Part shown: piece by piece, positions 9,209 to 17,637 of the stretch
Layout of the letters: each line of letters opens with the position of its first letter
How positions within the stretch are numbered: position 1 is the first letter of the stretch
Assembly: GCA_903952265.1 (NCBI GenBank)
Contig: CAJBEU010000002.1
Location: forward strand, 186,001 to 250,000
Direction of reading: 5' to 3'
Length of the DNA stretch: 64,000 nt
Source of the DNA: an uncultured Rickettsiales bacterium
GTDB taxonomy: Bacteria; Pseudomonadota; Alphaproteobacteria; Rickettsiales; Rickettsiaceae
The notes under the pieces: generated by a model
Database searches by the model: none
What the model was told of the DNA's origin: nothing
The model's input: only the letters and a program-made list of their open reading frames with translations
Program-made: the position numbers and the translations under genes

Positions 9209-10729
9209 TTACAAAGGCATGTTGTCATGCTTTTTCCATGGTACCGCGGTTTCTTTACTTCTTAAAAAATTTAGTGCTCTACATACTCTGAGTCTTGTAT
9301 TTGAAGGATAAATTATATCATCTAAATATCCTCTTGCTGCGGCTATAAAAGGTGAGGTGGTGGTATTTTGATATTCTTCTATTTTCTTTTTTAGAGCCTC
9401 TAGGTCATTTGCTTCTTTTTTAAAAATAATTTTCGCGGCTCCTTGTGCTCCCATTACAGCTATTTCACTGTGTTCCCAGGCGTAATTTACATCTCCTCTT
9501 AGATGTTTTGATCCCATTACTATGTAAGCACCTCCGTATGCTTTTCTTGTAATTACACTAATTTTGGGGACTGTGGCTTCAGCGTATGCGTATAAAAGCT
9601 TTGCTCCATGCTTAATTATTCCTCCTACTTCTTGTTGCACTCCTGGTAGAAAGCCCGGTACGTCTATCAGAGTTACTATTGGAATATTAAATGCATCGCA
9701 AAAGCGCACAAATCTTGCCCCTTTGCAAGAAGCGTCAATATCTAAAGATCCGGCAAGATACATTGGTTGGTTTGCTACAAATCCTACTGTATGGCCTTCT
9801 AAACAACCAAAACCTGTAATTATATTTTTTGCAAAATCAGGTTTTAATTCAAAAAACTCTTCTTCATCTACGATACGCAGAATTAACTCTTTCATATCGT
9901 ATTCTTTGTTAGGATTTTGCGGCACAAGAGTATTTAGTGACATATCGACCCTATCTGCGGGATCTACTGATGGCCTTTTTGGAGCTCGTTTTTTATTGGA
10001 AAGGGGAAGGAAGTTTATGAATCTCCTTACTTCTAGTAGTGCTTCTACGTCATTTTTAAAGACAAGGTCAGCCACTCCATTTTTAGTGTGTACATTTGCT
10101 CCTCCCAGATCTTGTACTGATACAGATTCTCCAGAAACCGCTTCTACGACTGCGGGCCCCGTGATAAACATGTAGGAATTTTCCCTTGTCATAAAGGTAA
10201 AATCTGTAAGGGCTGGGGAATATACGGCACCTCCAGCGCAAGGTCCCATTATTAGTGAAATTTGTGGTATGACGCCTGATGCCAATACGTTTTGTTGAAA
10301 TATGTTCCCATACCCAGCAAGGGCGTCTACTCCTTCTTGTATCCTAGCCCCTCCAGAATCATTTAATCCAATCAAGGGAGCACCGACTTGTATTGCTTTT
10401 TGTATCAAGTTGGAGATTTTATCTCCATGAACTTTTCCTAGCGACCCTCCTAAAACGGTGAAGTTTTGACTATAGACAAATACTAATCTTCCATTAATTG
10501 TTCCGTACCCTGTTATTACTCCATCTCCAACATTATCGTTTTTGCTATTGACGTTTTGTGCAAATGTTCCGGTTTCCTCAAAGGATGCATTATCCAAAAG
10601 CACTTCTAATCTCTCTCTAGCTGTTAATTTTCCTTTGTCGTGCTGTGCTTTTATTCTATCTTCTGTTCCGGCCTCTAAGGAGCGTTTTTGCATTTCATGG
10701 AGACTTGGATACTTCTTGTCAAATGTCAT
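9209..10729 (-). CDS. pccB: Propionyl-CoA carboxylase beta subunit (carboxyltransferase)
   Basis: PccB transfers the carboxyl group from biotin on PccA to propionyl-CoA. The 506 residues are close to the family's usual 510 and contain both crotonase-like halves. The N half has [18 protein letters not shown] and [17 protein letters not shown]. The C half has [37 protein letters not shown] and the [16 protein letters not shown] oxyanion region. It is the first gene of the pccB-pccA-lepA block. About 320 bp without genes lie upstream, so the promoter is probably there. The partner PccA is directly downstream, which makes the substrate assignment fairly safe. Confidence 0.93.
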   Translation of the reverse strand: MTFDKKYPSLHEMQKRSLEAGTEDRIKAQHDKGKLTARERLEVLLDNASFEETGTFAQNVNSKNDNVGDGVITGYGTINGRLVFVYSQNFTVLGGSLGKVHGDKISNLIQKAIQVGAPLIGLNDSGGARIQEGVDALAGYGNIFQQNVLASGVIPQISLIMGPCAGGAVYSPALTDFTFMTRENSYMFITGPAVVEAVSGESVSVQDLGGANVHTKNGVADLVFKNDVEALLEVRRFINFLPLSNKKRAPKRPSVDPADRVDMSLNTLVPQNPNKEYDMKELILRIVDEEEFFELKPDFAKNIITGFGCLEGHTVGFVANQPMYLAGSLDIDASCKGARFVRFCDAFNIPIVTLIDVPGFLPGVQQEVGGIIKHGAKLLYAYAEATVPKISVITRKAYGGAYIVMGSKHLRGDVNYAWEHSEIAVMGAQGAAKIIFKKEANDLEALKKKIEEYQNTTTSPFIAAARGYLDDIIYPSNTRLRVCRALNFLRSKETAVPWKKHDNMPL

Positions 10730-11051
10730 AGAGAAGTTTTTTTGATTTTAAAAAGATTCAATTTTGTAGCGATGGCTAAAGATTTCGATTATTAAAAAAT
10801 TTTTCCAGTAAAATGAGCTTTGGGACGCGATAGTAAAATGTAAAAATGTCAGATTTTTGTGAGTACCGAGGCCGCAATGCTATCAGGTGTAGATTGTTTA
10901 ATCAACATCTTTGGCCGAAAGTGCTTTAGTAGCAAAAGCGCTCTTAATTAATTTATTATTAGTTTACAGATAGGTTTAAAGTTCAACAAAACTGGTATTA
11001 GTGACAGTTTTTTAAAATTAAGATAGAGTCTACTCGAGTGTTTTGTAAAAT
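10730..11051. other. Intergenic region upstream of pccB and tRNA-Arg
   Basis: No gene is supported in these 322 bases. The stretch is AT-rich except for 10868-10942, which can fold into stems and is listed separately. The left end should hold the promoter of the minus-strand pccB gene and the right end that of tRNA-Arg and dksA; neither has a convincing -35/-10 pair. Confidence 0.5.
10868..10942. other. Possible structured RNA or terminator region
   Basis: Two GGCC tracts, near 10870 and 10912, can pair around an inner AGATTG/CAACATCT stem. They are followed by AGTGCTTT (10920-10927) and AAAGCGCT (10935-10942), which form an 8-bp hairpin with one G-T pair and a 7-base loop. The higher GC than its surroundings suggests a functional RNA element or a decayed RNA gene. 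I recognise no family. Confidence 0.25.
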
Positions 11052-11129
11052 GCGCCCGTAGCTCAGCTGGATTAGAGCGTATGACTACGGATCATAAGGT
11101 CAGGGGTTCAAGTCCTCTCGGGCGCGCCA
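11052..11129 (+). tRNA. tRNA-Arg (anticodon ACG)
   Basis: A full cloverleaf is visible. The acceptor GCGCCCG pairs with CGGGCGC, and the D-stem is GCTC/GAGC. The anticodon stem TATGA/TCATA has loop CTACGGA (anticodon ACG). The T-arm carries GTTCAAG, the discriminator is G, and CCA is encoded at 11127-11129. The A34 is the substrate of the tRNA adenosine deaminase TadA encoded at 15420, which converts it to inosine to read CGU, CGC and CGA. Confidence 0.95.
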
Positions 11130-11246
11130 TTGAGTTTTTTCTTCTACTTTACAAGAGCTTTTGTCTTTATATAATTCTATTTTGAACCGACATGCTGTGT
11201 TCGTAGGGTGTATTCCTTTGTATAATGTCTATAGCGAGCTTTTAAT

Positions 11247-11699
11247 ATGGAAAAGATTGAATTGCCTGAAAACTACGAGCCTTCCGTTTCTGAAGAATAC
11301 ATGAACCCAATGCAGCTTGAATTCTTTCGCAGGCGTCTTGTAGAGTGGAAAAAATCTCTTCAATCTAGTTCAGATGAATTAAACCAGCTTCTTCAGCGTA
11401 CTAGCCTTGGAGACCCAGACTTGAGCGACAGAGTTATAGGTGAGTCTGAGGCTCGCTTTGAGTTGCGCAAAGGTAGTAGATGCAGAAAATTGATAGATAA
11501 AATTGATGCAGCGATACATCGTATCGAAAAAAAAGAATATGGATACTGCAGTGTTACGGGTCAGCCTATAGGAATAGAGCGTCTAAAAGTTAGGCCAATT
11601 GCTACGCTTTCTATTGAAGCTCAGCGCAAACATGAATTGGTTGAGAAGCAGCAAAGGGATAAACGTATTTCTGGAAAAAGTTTGCGTTCGATGAAATAG
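11247..11699 (+). CDS. dksA: DksA-family RNA polymerase secondary-channel regulator
   Basis: DksA binds in the RNA polymerase secondary channel and, with ppGpp, tunes rRNA and stress promoters. The 150-residue protein has the long coiled coil with an acidic tip (DPDLSDR, 56-62) and the C-terminal block YGYCSVTGQPIGIERLKVR followed by TLSIEAQRKHE. Only one cysteine (C101) of the four-Cys zinc site remains, and the second position is Thr (C-x2-T). As I recall, this is the zinc-independent form common in alphaproteobacteria, so it is not a defect. A TATAAT at 11221-11226 lies 20 bases before the ATG, but no good -35 is seen. Confidence 0.88.
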   Translation: MEKIELPENYEPSVSEEYMNPMQLEFFRRRLVEWKKSLQSSSDELNQLLQRTSLGDPDLSDRVIGESEARFELRKGSRCRKLIDKIDAAIHRIEKKEYGYCSVTGQPIGIERLKVRPIATLSIEAQRKHELVEKQQRDKRISGKSLRSMK

Positions 11700-11768
11700 A
11701 TCGTTGTTTGGCTTTCATTGATTACCTAGCGTCCGGATTTTTTTTCGATTTGAATTTTTTCTAAAACA

Positions 11769-12266
11769 GTGAATATTTTTGTTACGAGCCCTTGTCCGAT
11801 TACTTGTGCTGTAGAGCTAGATGACAAAAGAGTGGTAAAAATGATACTGGAAAGTGCTCAGTTATTGAGCACTGCAATACACTTGCGCTCCGGAGTTTTG
11901 TATGAAGATATATATAAGCCTACTCACGCTAAACATCCTTGTACAATTTGGGCTTGTCAATCTTTAGAAAATTGGGAATGGCTCTATCAACACATGGAGG
12001 CTCTGTGTGAAGAGTATACATTTCGATACGACAGAGTGCATAAATCCTCTTTTCTTATGGAAAGACTATGGAGATACAGAAAAATTCCAGGATTTGAAGG
12101 TAGCCTTACTCCATTTGCAAATTGCACTAGGTCTGAAATTCTTAAAGTTGACTTTAGAAGCATGTCTGACGTACATAATGCGTACAGGCTATACATGTGT
12201 GCAAAATATTCTTCAAATCCCACAAAGTGGACCAAACGTAATCCTCCGTGGTGGTTTTCAGAATAG
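11769..12266 (+). CDS. Conserved protein resembling a phage-associated family; function unknown
   Basis: The 165-residue product (GTG start) has no signal peptide or membrane segment. Recognisable blocks are DDKRVVKMILESAQLLSTA, KPTHAKHPCTIWACQS, WEWLYQHMEALCEEYTFRY and, at the end, KWTKRNPPWWFS. From memory these resemble uncharacterised proteins of tailed phages (a pattern of the type cDKHVVKMILETAQ, then KPTHxNHP, then W-Y-PxW). The conserved His, Lys, Glu and Trp residues suggest an enzyme, but I do not know the activity and give no symbol. It lies between dksA and fliR with the same orientation and no other phage genes, so it looks like a lone acquisition or relic. Confidence 0.65.
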   Translation: MNIFVTSPCPITCAVELDDKRVVKMILESAQLLSTAIHLRSGVLYEDIYKPTHAKHPCTIWACQSLENWEWLYQHMEALCEEYTFRYDRVHKSSFLMERLWRYRKIPGFEGSLTPFANCTRSEILKVDFRSMSDVHNAYRLYMCAKYSSNPTKWTKRNPPWWFSE

Positions 12267-12301
12267 GAATGTTTTTAAATTCTCTTTAGAGCCCAGGCCT
12301 T

Positions 12302-13060
12302 TTGCTTTTTAGGGCAACTTTTTTAAGCTTTTTTTATAGAGTTGTTTTGGACGAGTTACAAAAATTTGGCATAGTTTTTGCTAGAACTCTTGGGGTTATG
12401 AGTTTTATTCCTGGATTTGGAGTTCAATTTGTTCCGATAAAATTGCGAACTGGTCTCTCACTGGTTTTAAGTTTTATGGCCTTGCCTTACGTAAAAATAG
12501 CAGTTCAAGACTTTTTATATGATTTTTTAATAGAATTTTTGCTTGGATGTTTTGTTGGTATGCTGTCAAAAATTTTTTTTGAGGCATTAAATGTGATTTC
12601 GGCACTGATTTCTCTGCAATCAGGTTTATCTCATTCGTATTCTGCAAGTCTAAACTCTTCTGAACAGAGTATGATTTTTTATAACTATCTATTTCTCATA
12701 GCAATATTTGGAATTTTTGATACTGGACTGTCTTATGTTTTTATAAAAAGCATTATCAATAGCTATAATGTTATACCTTTTGGAGCGCTTCCAAATATGG
12801 GTGACGCTGCGAGTCTTATATCTTCTACTGTGAGTAAAAGCTTTTTGATAGCTTTTAGGCTTGCCTCTCCTTTGATTATTACTAATTTTACTTTAGTTCT
12901 TGGAGGGGGATTGCTTTCCAGGTTAATACCTTCTTTTCAAGCTTTCTTGATACTTACTCCTGCCCAAACTCTTGTTACGCTTTTCATTTTTTCTATTACT
13001 ATTCAGGCTATTGTATTTAAATTTATTGAAGCTTTATCTGAAATAGCTCAAGGTTGGTAA
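12302..13060 (+). CDS. fliR: Flagellar export apparatus membrane protein FliR
   Basis: FliR is one of the integral membrane proteins (with FliP and FliQ) of the flagellar type III export gate. The 252 residues are almost wholly hydrophobic, with about six membrane segments. The N-terminal pattern FARTLGVMSFIPGFG and VPIKLRTGLSLVLSFMALP is typical of FliR (and of SctT/YscT of injectisomes). Flagellar context elsewhere in the window (motAB, fliFGHN) favours FliR. The start is TTG at 12302; a TTG 16 codons further in is an alternative. No fliP, fliQ or flhB is adjacent. Length agrees with the family, so the gene looks intact. Confidence 0.85.
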   Translation: MLFRATFLSFFYRVVLDELQKFGIVFARTLGVMSFIPGFGVQFVPIKLRTGLSLVLSFMALPYVKIAVQDFLYDFLIEFLLGCFVGMLSKIFFEALNVISALISLQSGLSHSYSASLNSSEQSMIFYNYLFLIAIFGIFDTGLSYVFIKSIINSYNVIPFGALPNMGDAASLISSTVSKSFLIAFRLASPLIITNFTLVLGGGLLSRLIPSFQAFLILTPAQTLVTLFIFSITIQAIVFKFIEALSEIAQGW

Positions 13061-13115
13061 CCTGATACTTTAGGATTTTTCTTCTTTTTATCTAAATAAA
13101 AACAACTTTTCGAAA

Positions 13116-13700
13116 ATGTATTCTTTGGTGCTAATTGAAAAATTTTGTGCTGACTTGGCTCAAAATGCTCTGACTCTAAAGTTTAGTTACTATTTTACCG
13201 TTCTTTTTTCGAGCGAGTTATTTGTTTTTTGTTACATTCTTGCATCTTTGATTTTTGTTTTTCTTCTTTTTAGATGCCCACAACAAAGCAGATACGATTT
13301 TTATGATAAAGTCTTTGATTTCTTTGCCAAATTAGGAGTCGTATTTTTTATCTTTGTAATTGTATATGCCCTCATAAAAATATTTTCAGCCGTTCCAAGG
13401 CCAAGTAATATAAACGACTTAAGATCTTTTCCAAGTGCTCATGCAGGTCTTGCAGCTATCCTTGCTTTTCATTTCTACAGGTATTTTTCCAAATTTGCTT
13501 TTGCTGTTTTTGTGTTTTTGATGCTGATAAATGCTTTCGTACTTCTTGTTTTATCTTGTCATAGCGCTATTGACATTATATGCGGAACATTATTTGCGCC
13601 AATTATTAGAATTTTGAGTATTTGGATTTACAACCGTTTTTTAGGCCCGATTGAATTCTTAAAGAGTTTTGTCTACAAGCTGTTATTTGAAAAAAAGTAA
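13116..13700 (+). CDS. PAP2-superfamily membrane phosphatase
   Basis: The 194-residue polytopic membrane protein carries the three motifs of type 2 phosphatidic acid phosphatases: KIFSAVPRP (K-x6-RP), PSAHAG (PSxH) and SCHSAIDIICG (the S-x-H...D motif in shortened form). Such enzymes remove phosphate from lipid substrates such as phosphatidic acid, undecaprenyl pyrophosphate or the lipid A 1-position. The substrate cannot be told from sequence. The first arginine of the SR-x5-H-x3-D motif is not in place (the segment reads LVLSCHSAID), so activity should not be taken for granted. The gene sits between fliR and a convergent MFS transporter. Confidence 0.75.
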   Translation: MYSLVLIEKFCADLAQNALTLKFSYYFTVLFSSELFVFCYILASLIFVFLLFRCPQQSRYDFYDKVFDFFAKLGVVFFIFVIVYALIKIFSAVPRPSNINDLRSFPSAHAGLAAILAFHFYRYFSKFAFAVFVFLMLINAFVLLVLSCHSAIDIICGTLFAPIIRILSIWIYNRFLGPIEFLKSFVYKLLFEKK

Positions 13701-13741
13701 ATATTTTGTCCGTACTGACTTTATTGTTTTGAGAAGATTGA

Positions 13742-14995
13742 TTATTTTTGTTTGACAAATTTTTGTAGGCTTAAAGCACAAAAGCTTGACACTACGCAGA
13801 TAGTTACACAAAAGCAGACTAAGGGCCAATGGCTTTTCGTATGTTGTATCAAAAGCATCCCTACCGAAGGTAAGGATCTTCCCAGCAAATCACTTCCTAT
13901 ACAGTAGCAAATTCCGTAGAATAAATACCTGTTATTAGATATTTTGATAGATGCGTTAAAAGTGATGTCAGTAAATGATATTGAGCAGGCCGTTCCTATT
14001 ACTATTACGCACATTCTTAATATATTTACGCACAAGTACATCTTGGAATTTTCTGCTTGCCAAAAAGCTACGACTATTAATATGCCTAACACCCCAGGTA
14101 GTAAGGGGGCTATTTTTGCAATATAGACTACGGATCTTTTGTAATTATAAAAGATTAAAAGCACTAGTGAGTCTAAGCCCAGGAATGGTACGTTTAGGGA
14201 TAACATTTTTTCATATCTAATATTGGGGTTGATTGTTGAAGCCCAGATATTGATAAAAATGAAAGCAAGAGAATAGGTGAAATAATTAAATCCATGCAAA
14301 AAAGACATCTTGAATAAAACGTTCTTATTTTTTTTTAAAAACGTCAGCAATGCCTTTGGTGAATTCTGATTAAATTGATCAGTTTTTGCATCAGAATACG
14401 GGTTTTTGGTTATGTTGACGCGCATAATCGTAGAAAATACAACTCCTGGCAAAGATAAAAAAAATGCTAATCGCCAAAAATTCGGATACCTGGAACATAC
14501 ATATGCGCACAAGGATGCAATTGCTATTCCAGCAAGAGAGGAGGTTTCGTATTCCATTGTGGACAAGGTATTGTGAGATAATTTATCTTTTTTCAAAACA
14601 TAAAGTTTGGCCAGATTATTTTCTCCTGCTGCAAAAAATGATTGTAAACCTCTAATTAGGAGTAAAGTTATTGAAGAAAATAATGCTCCTGACGGTACTA
14701 ATATCATAGCTGAGGTGGCAAATGTAATTCCTATAATCGAGCTAGACAGAGCCTGCAGAGCTCCTTTCTTATGTGCAAGGTTTGAAAAATATATTATTCC
14801 CAAGGGTCTTGCTATAATTCCTATTAGCGTTGCTCCATATCCTTTAGTGATTGCAAGTGATTGAGTTGTAGTGCTAAAAAATAGTGGAGCTATTATTGGC
14901 ACTAAAAGTATGTATATTGTAGTGTCGTAATGAGTGGTCAAATTGCACAATAATATCGAAAACCTCAGGTGTTTCTTTTTCTGCATTTGTTCCAT
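13742..14995 (-). CDS. MFS transporter of the ProP/MHS type
   Basis: This 417-residue protein has about 12 hydrophobic segments. The N-terminal half shows the pattern of the metabolite:H+ symporter branch (proline/betaine-like carriers), including KGYGATLIGIIARPLGIIYFSNLAHKKG, where the usual RPxG...GDxxGRK motif is degenerate. Rickettsiales carry many ProP-like carriers for taking up host solutes (known for the group). The substrate here is unknown. The gene is convergent with the PAP2 gene and divergent from xseB, with about 70 bp for both promoters. Confidence 0.75.
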   Translation of the reverse strand: MEQMQKKKHLRFSILLCNLTTHYDTTIYILLVPIIAPLFFSTTTQSLAITKGYGATLIGIIARPLGIIYFSNLAHKKGALQALSSSIIGITFATSAMILVPSGALFSSITLLLIRGLQSFFAAGENNLAKLYVLKKDKLSHNTLSTMEYETSSLAGIAIASLCAYVCSRYPNFWRLAFFLSLPGVVFSTIMRVNITKNPYSDAKTDQFNQNSPKALLTFLKKNKNVLFKMSFLHGFNYFTYSLAFIFINIWASTINPNIRYEKMLSLNVPFLGLDSLVLLIFYNYKRSVVYIAKIAPLLPGVLGILIVVAFWQAENSKMYLCVNILRMCVIVIGTACSISFTDITFNASIKISNNRYLFYGICYCIGSDLLGRSLPSVGMLLIQHTKSHWPLVCFCVTICVVSSFCALSLQKFVKQK

Positions 14996-15065
14996 TTAGT
15001 TAAACTAGCTATTAAATTATAGGCAATAGTTACAAATTTTTACCTTAATCACCAGGAATTTTATT

Positions 15066-15305
15066 ATGCAAGACGACATATCAGCCATGTCTTTTGAGGA
15101 AGCTCTTAAAGAATTAGAAACCATACTTGCTCGAATTGATATGGGGGAAGAGAAATTAGAAAATGCTGTTGTTGCCTTTGAAAGAGCTGCCAAATTGAGG
15201 TCGCATTGCGAGAAAAAATTGAATTCTGCTCGTCTTAGAATTGAAAAGGTGGTTGGTTCTGTAGAAGGCAAAGTTTTAACTGAAGAAATCAAATGCGATT
15301 CTTAG
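15066..15305 (+). CDS. xseB: Exodeoxyribonuclease VII small subunit
   Basis: XseB partners with XseA in exonuclease VII, which degrades single-stranded DNA in repair. The 79 residues contain the hallmark MSFEEALKELETILARI, the GEEKLENAVVAFERA block and the helical RSHCEKKLNSA, giving the expected coiled-coil helical hairpin. Length is typical. An AGGA lies 8-9 bases before the ATG, one of the few recognisable ribosome binding sites in this window. xseA is not nearby. Confidence 0.92.
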   Translation: MQDDISAMSFEEALKELETILARIDMGEEKLENAVVAFERAAKLRSHCEKKLNSARLRIEKVVGSVEGKVLTEEIKCDS

Positions 15306-15419
15306 AAAGGCTGTGCTCCAGTGGATTTTTTGCTCTACTTGGAGTACCCTCAAATTAACTTTGGGTTATTCTTGAGTTGCCGAAGGTTTTAGGTTCTTAT
15401 TAACAGCGAGAGTTTTAGG

Positions 15420-15887
15420 ATGGTTTTATGCGATTCTAATCGCTACATGAAGGTTGCTTTAGAAGAAGCTAAATTTGCTTTTGCGCTAGGGGAAGTTCCT
15501 GTGGGTAGTGTTATTGTTTTTAAGGGTCAGATTATAGCAAAAGCTCATAATTTGGTAGAAAAGTACAAAAACCCTTTAATGCATGCGGAAATGATTGCAA
15601 TAAGTCGTGCTTGTGCGGTTCTGAAACAGAAGTATTTATATAATTGTGATTTGTATACTACCTTAGAACCTTGTTGCATGTGTGCGTCATCTATTTCGCT
15701 TGCTAGAATGCAAAGGCTGTTTTATGGGGCAAGTGACAGCAAATATGGAGCTATCGAAAATGACTTAAGCTTTTTTAAAAGAGCTGATTCTAGTTATAAA
15801 CGTCCAGAAATATATGAGTCTATATGCGCTGAGGAATCTAAAGAGCTTTCAAGGGCATTTTTTCAAAATCTTAGAAAATTAGATTGA
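15420..15887 (+). CDS. tadA: tRNA-specific adenosine deaminase TadA
   Basis: TadA deaminates A34 of tRNA-Arg(ACG) to inosine. The 155-residue protein has the zinc-site motifs HAEM (H55, E57) and PCCMC (C85 and C88) of the cytidine/deoxycytidylate deaminase fold, and the GEVPVGSVIV segment near the N-terminus. Its tRNA substrate is encoded at 11052-11129 in this window. The gene ends 9 bp before motA in the same direction and may be cotranscribed with it, an unusual pairing. Confidence 0.93.
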   Translation: MVLCDSNRYMKVALEEAKFAFALGEVPVGSVIVFKGQIIAKAHNLVEKYKNPLMHAEMIAISRACAVLKQKYLYNCDLYTTLEPCCMCASSISLARMQRLFYGASDSKYGAIENDLSFFKRADSSYKRPEIYESICAEESKELSRAFFQNLRKLD

Positions 15888-15896
15888 TAAAATTAT

Positions 15897-16763
15897 ATGG
15901 TTATAATAGTTGGCTTGGTGATAGCTTTTGGGTCAATGTTTCTTGGGTACTTGGGTTGTGGAGGAGAGCTTAGATTATTATTTCAACCTTGGGAATTTAT
16001 AATAATTGTTGGATCTGCTGTGGGAGCAGCAATTTTTACAGCTCCTTGGCAAGTTGTAGTTGGTTCTTTTAGTTCTCTGAAATATCTTTTTAGAATTGAG
16101 ATTCCTGTCAAAAAGGATTATTTAGAGGTGCTCTTATTCTTTTTCAACATGTTTCGAGTTATAAAAGCCAAAGGTGCTATAGAGATAGATAAGCACATTA
16201 ACAATCCTTTCGAGAGTCCTATCTTTCAAAGCGCTCCATTTTTATTAAATGACAAAAAGGGTTTGGATTTCTTGTGTGATTGTCTGCGTATGCTTACTTT
16301 TGGGATGACCAGTTCAGAAATTTTAGATAGCGTGATGAAAAAACAGATCAAATCTCACGACGAAGAGCAGGGCGCGTACGCCAATTTCTTTTTGCAACTA
16401 GGAGATAGTCTGCCAGCTTTAGGAATAGTTGCAGCAGTACTCGGCGTGATAGTTTCTATGAAAAGTATAGGGGAGCCTCCTCAGGTTTTAGGAAAAAAAA
16501 TTGCCGCTGCTTTGGTTGGTACATTTTGCGGAATACTGCTTTCTTACGTTCTTGTTTCTCCGATTGGTCACTTTATTATGAGTAGAATGCAGCATCGGTT
16601 GGATTTTCTTAACTGTCTTAGAATAGGAATGTTGTCTTACTTAAACGGTCATTCACCCGTTGTAATAGTTGAGGTGATGAGACAATCTATTCCAGATAAA
16701 TTTAGACCTGATTTTCAAGAAGTAGAAAAATTTCTTCAAAATAATCAGATAAAAATAGTTTGA
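15897..16763 (+). CDS. motA: Flagellar motor stator protein MotA
   Basis: MotA forms the 5:2 stator with MotB and converts proton flow into rotor torque. The 288 residues show four membrane segments in the family pattern. Two are at the N-terminus (VIIVGLVIAFGSMFLGY; IIIVGSAVGAAIF), followed by a cytoplasmic loop and a C-terminal pair containing LGIVAAVLGVIVSM and IAAALVGTFCGILLSY. This C-terminal pair is the most conserved part and contains the conserved proline-bearing turn region. motB follows after 14 bp. No Shine-Dalgarno sequence precedes the ATG. Confidence 0.93.
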   Translation: MVIIVGLVIAFGSMFLGYLGCGGELRLLFQPWEFIIIVGSAVGAAIFTAPWQVVVGSFSSLKYLFRIEIPVKKDYLEVLLFFFNMFRVIKAKGAIEIDKHINNPFESPIFQSAPFLLNDKKGLDFLCDCLRMLTFGMTSSEILDSVMKKQIKSHDEEQGAYANFFLQLGDSLPALGIVAAVLGVIVSMKSIGEPPQVLGKKIAAALVGTFCGILLSYVLVSPIGHFIMSRMQHRLDFLNCLRIGMLSYLNGHSPVVIVEVMRQSIPDKFRPDFQEVEKFLQNNQIKIV

Positions 16764-16777
16764 AATAATTTCTTAAT

Positions 16778-17506
16778 ATGGCCCGTAAGTTACAAGCAGG
16801 TACGTGGAAAATTGCATATGCAGATTTTATTACTGCCCTTATGGTGCTTTTTTTGATGTTGTGGCTTGTGAGCTCGGTTTCAGAATCTGATCTGCAGGGC
16901 ATTTCTGAATATTTTAGCGAGTCTAATCAAAATATAAGCCTGTTTTCTCAAAATACTCCCAAACAAGAGTCTAGCTTAAGGAATATGCAAGATTTTTTTG
17001 CTACCAATAAAGATTTATCCTCAAGCGAGCAAGAAATGCTTTCTAAAATGTTGCAGTCTATTAGGGAAAGCGATATTGAGAAAGAATTTTCGGACAATTT
17101 ATGTGTCTATTGGCACAATGGCGTAGTGGTTGAACTGTTTGATACCTACAATCGCCCCTTGTTTTCGGGGTCTACCGCGAATTTGCATCCATGGGCTGTG
17201 AGATTAGTGGAGACTTTTGGAGATAAAGTTTTAAGACATCAAAACGATTATATTGTTATTGAAGGACATGCTACCTTAAGTGCACGGAATTCTGATTGTT
17301 GGCACTTATCTTTTTGTCGTGCAAATGTCGTAAGACGCTATTTAGAAAAATATATGCGTAAGGACCAGATCTTAAAAATTACAGGAAATGGAGATAAGGA
17401 TCTTATCGACAAATCCAAGCCTGATTCTCCCTCTAACATGCGAATTTCTATAATTTTAGTAGACAAAAATTTTGTAAATAAAAGACATCGGAGTTTACCA
17501 AATTAA
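16778..17506 (+). CDS. motB: Flagellar motor stator protein MotB
   Basis: MotB anchors the stator to peptidoglycan and carries the proton-binding aspartate. The 242 residues begin with WKIAYADFITALMVLFLMLWLV, where the Asp in ADF is the expected proton site. The C-terminal OmpA-like domain has FSGSTANLHP, IEGHATLS and a pattern ending RANVVRRYLEKY, as in peptidoglycan-binding domains. It lies 14 bp after motA and is the last gene before the mreB promoter region. Both stator genes look intact, which implies a working motor is under selection. Confidence 0.92.
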   Translation: MARKLQAGTWKIAYADFITALMVLFLMLWLVSSVSESDLQGISEYFSESNQNISLFSQNTPKQESSLRNMQDFFATNKDLSSSEQEMLSKMLQSIRESDIEKEFSDNLCVYWHNGVVVELFDTYNRPLFSGSTANLHPWAVRLVETFGDKVLRHQNDYIVIEGHATLSARNSDCWHLSFCRANVVRRYLEKYMRKDQILKITGNGDKDLIDKSKPDSPSNMRISIILVDKNFVNKRHRSLPN

Positions 17507-17637
17507 GTGTTATAAAATTTGATTTTATAGTATTTATTTTGCAATTTTAGTCCTAAGATCTATCGGTTAGACTAAGGTGTTTATGCGGTATTTTCACATA
17601 TGTTTAATTTATCTATTAGTTGTACAATCTTACTATT

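Noticed and set aside
9564-10175. 203-codon plus-strand frame
   Set aside because: It is antisense to pccB, whose motifs are clear.
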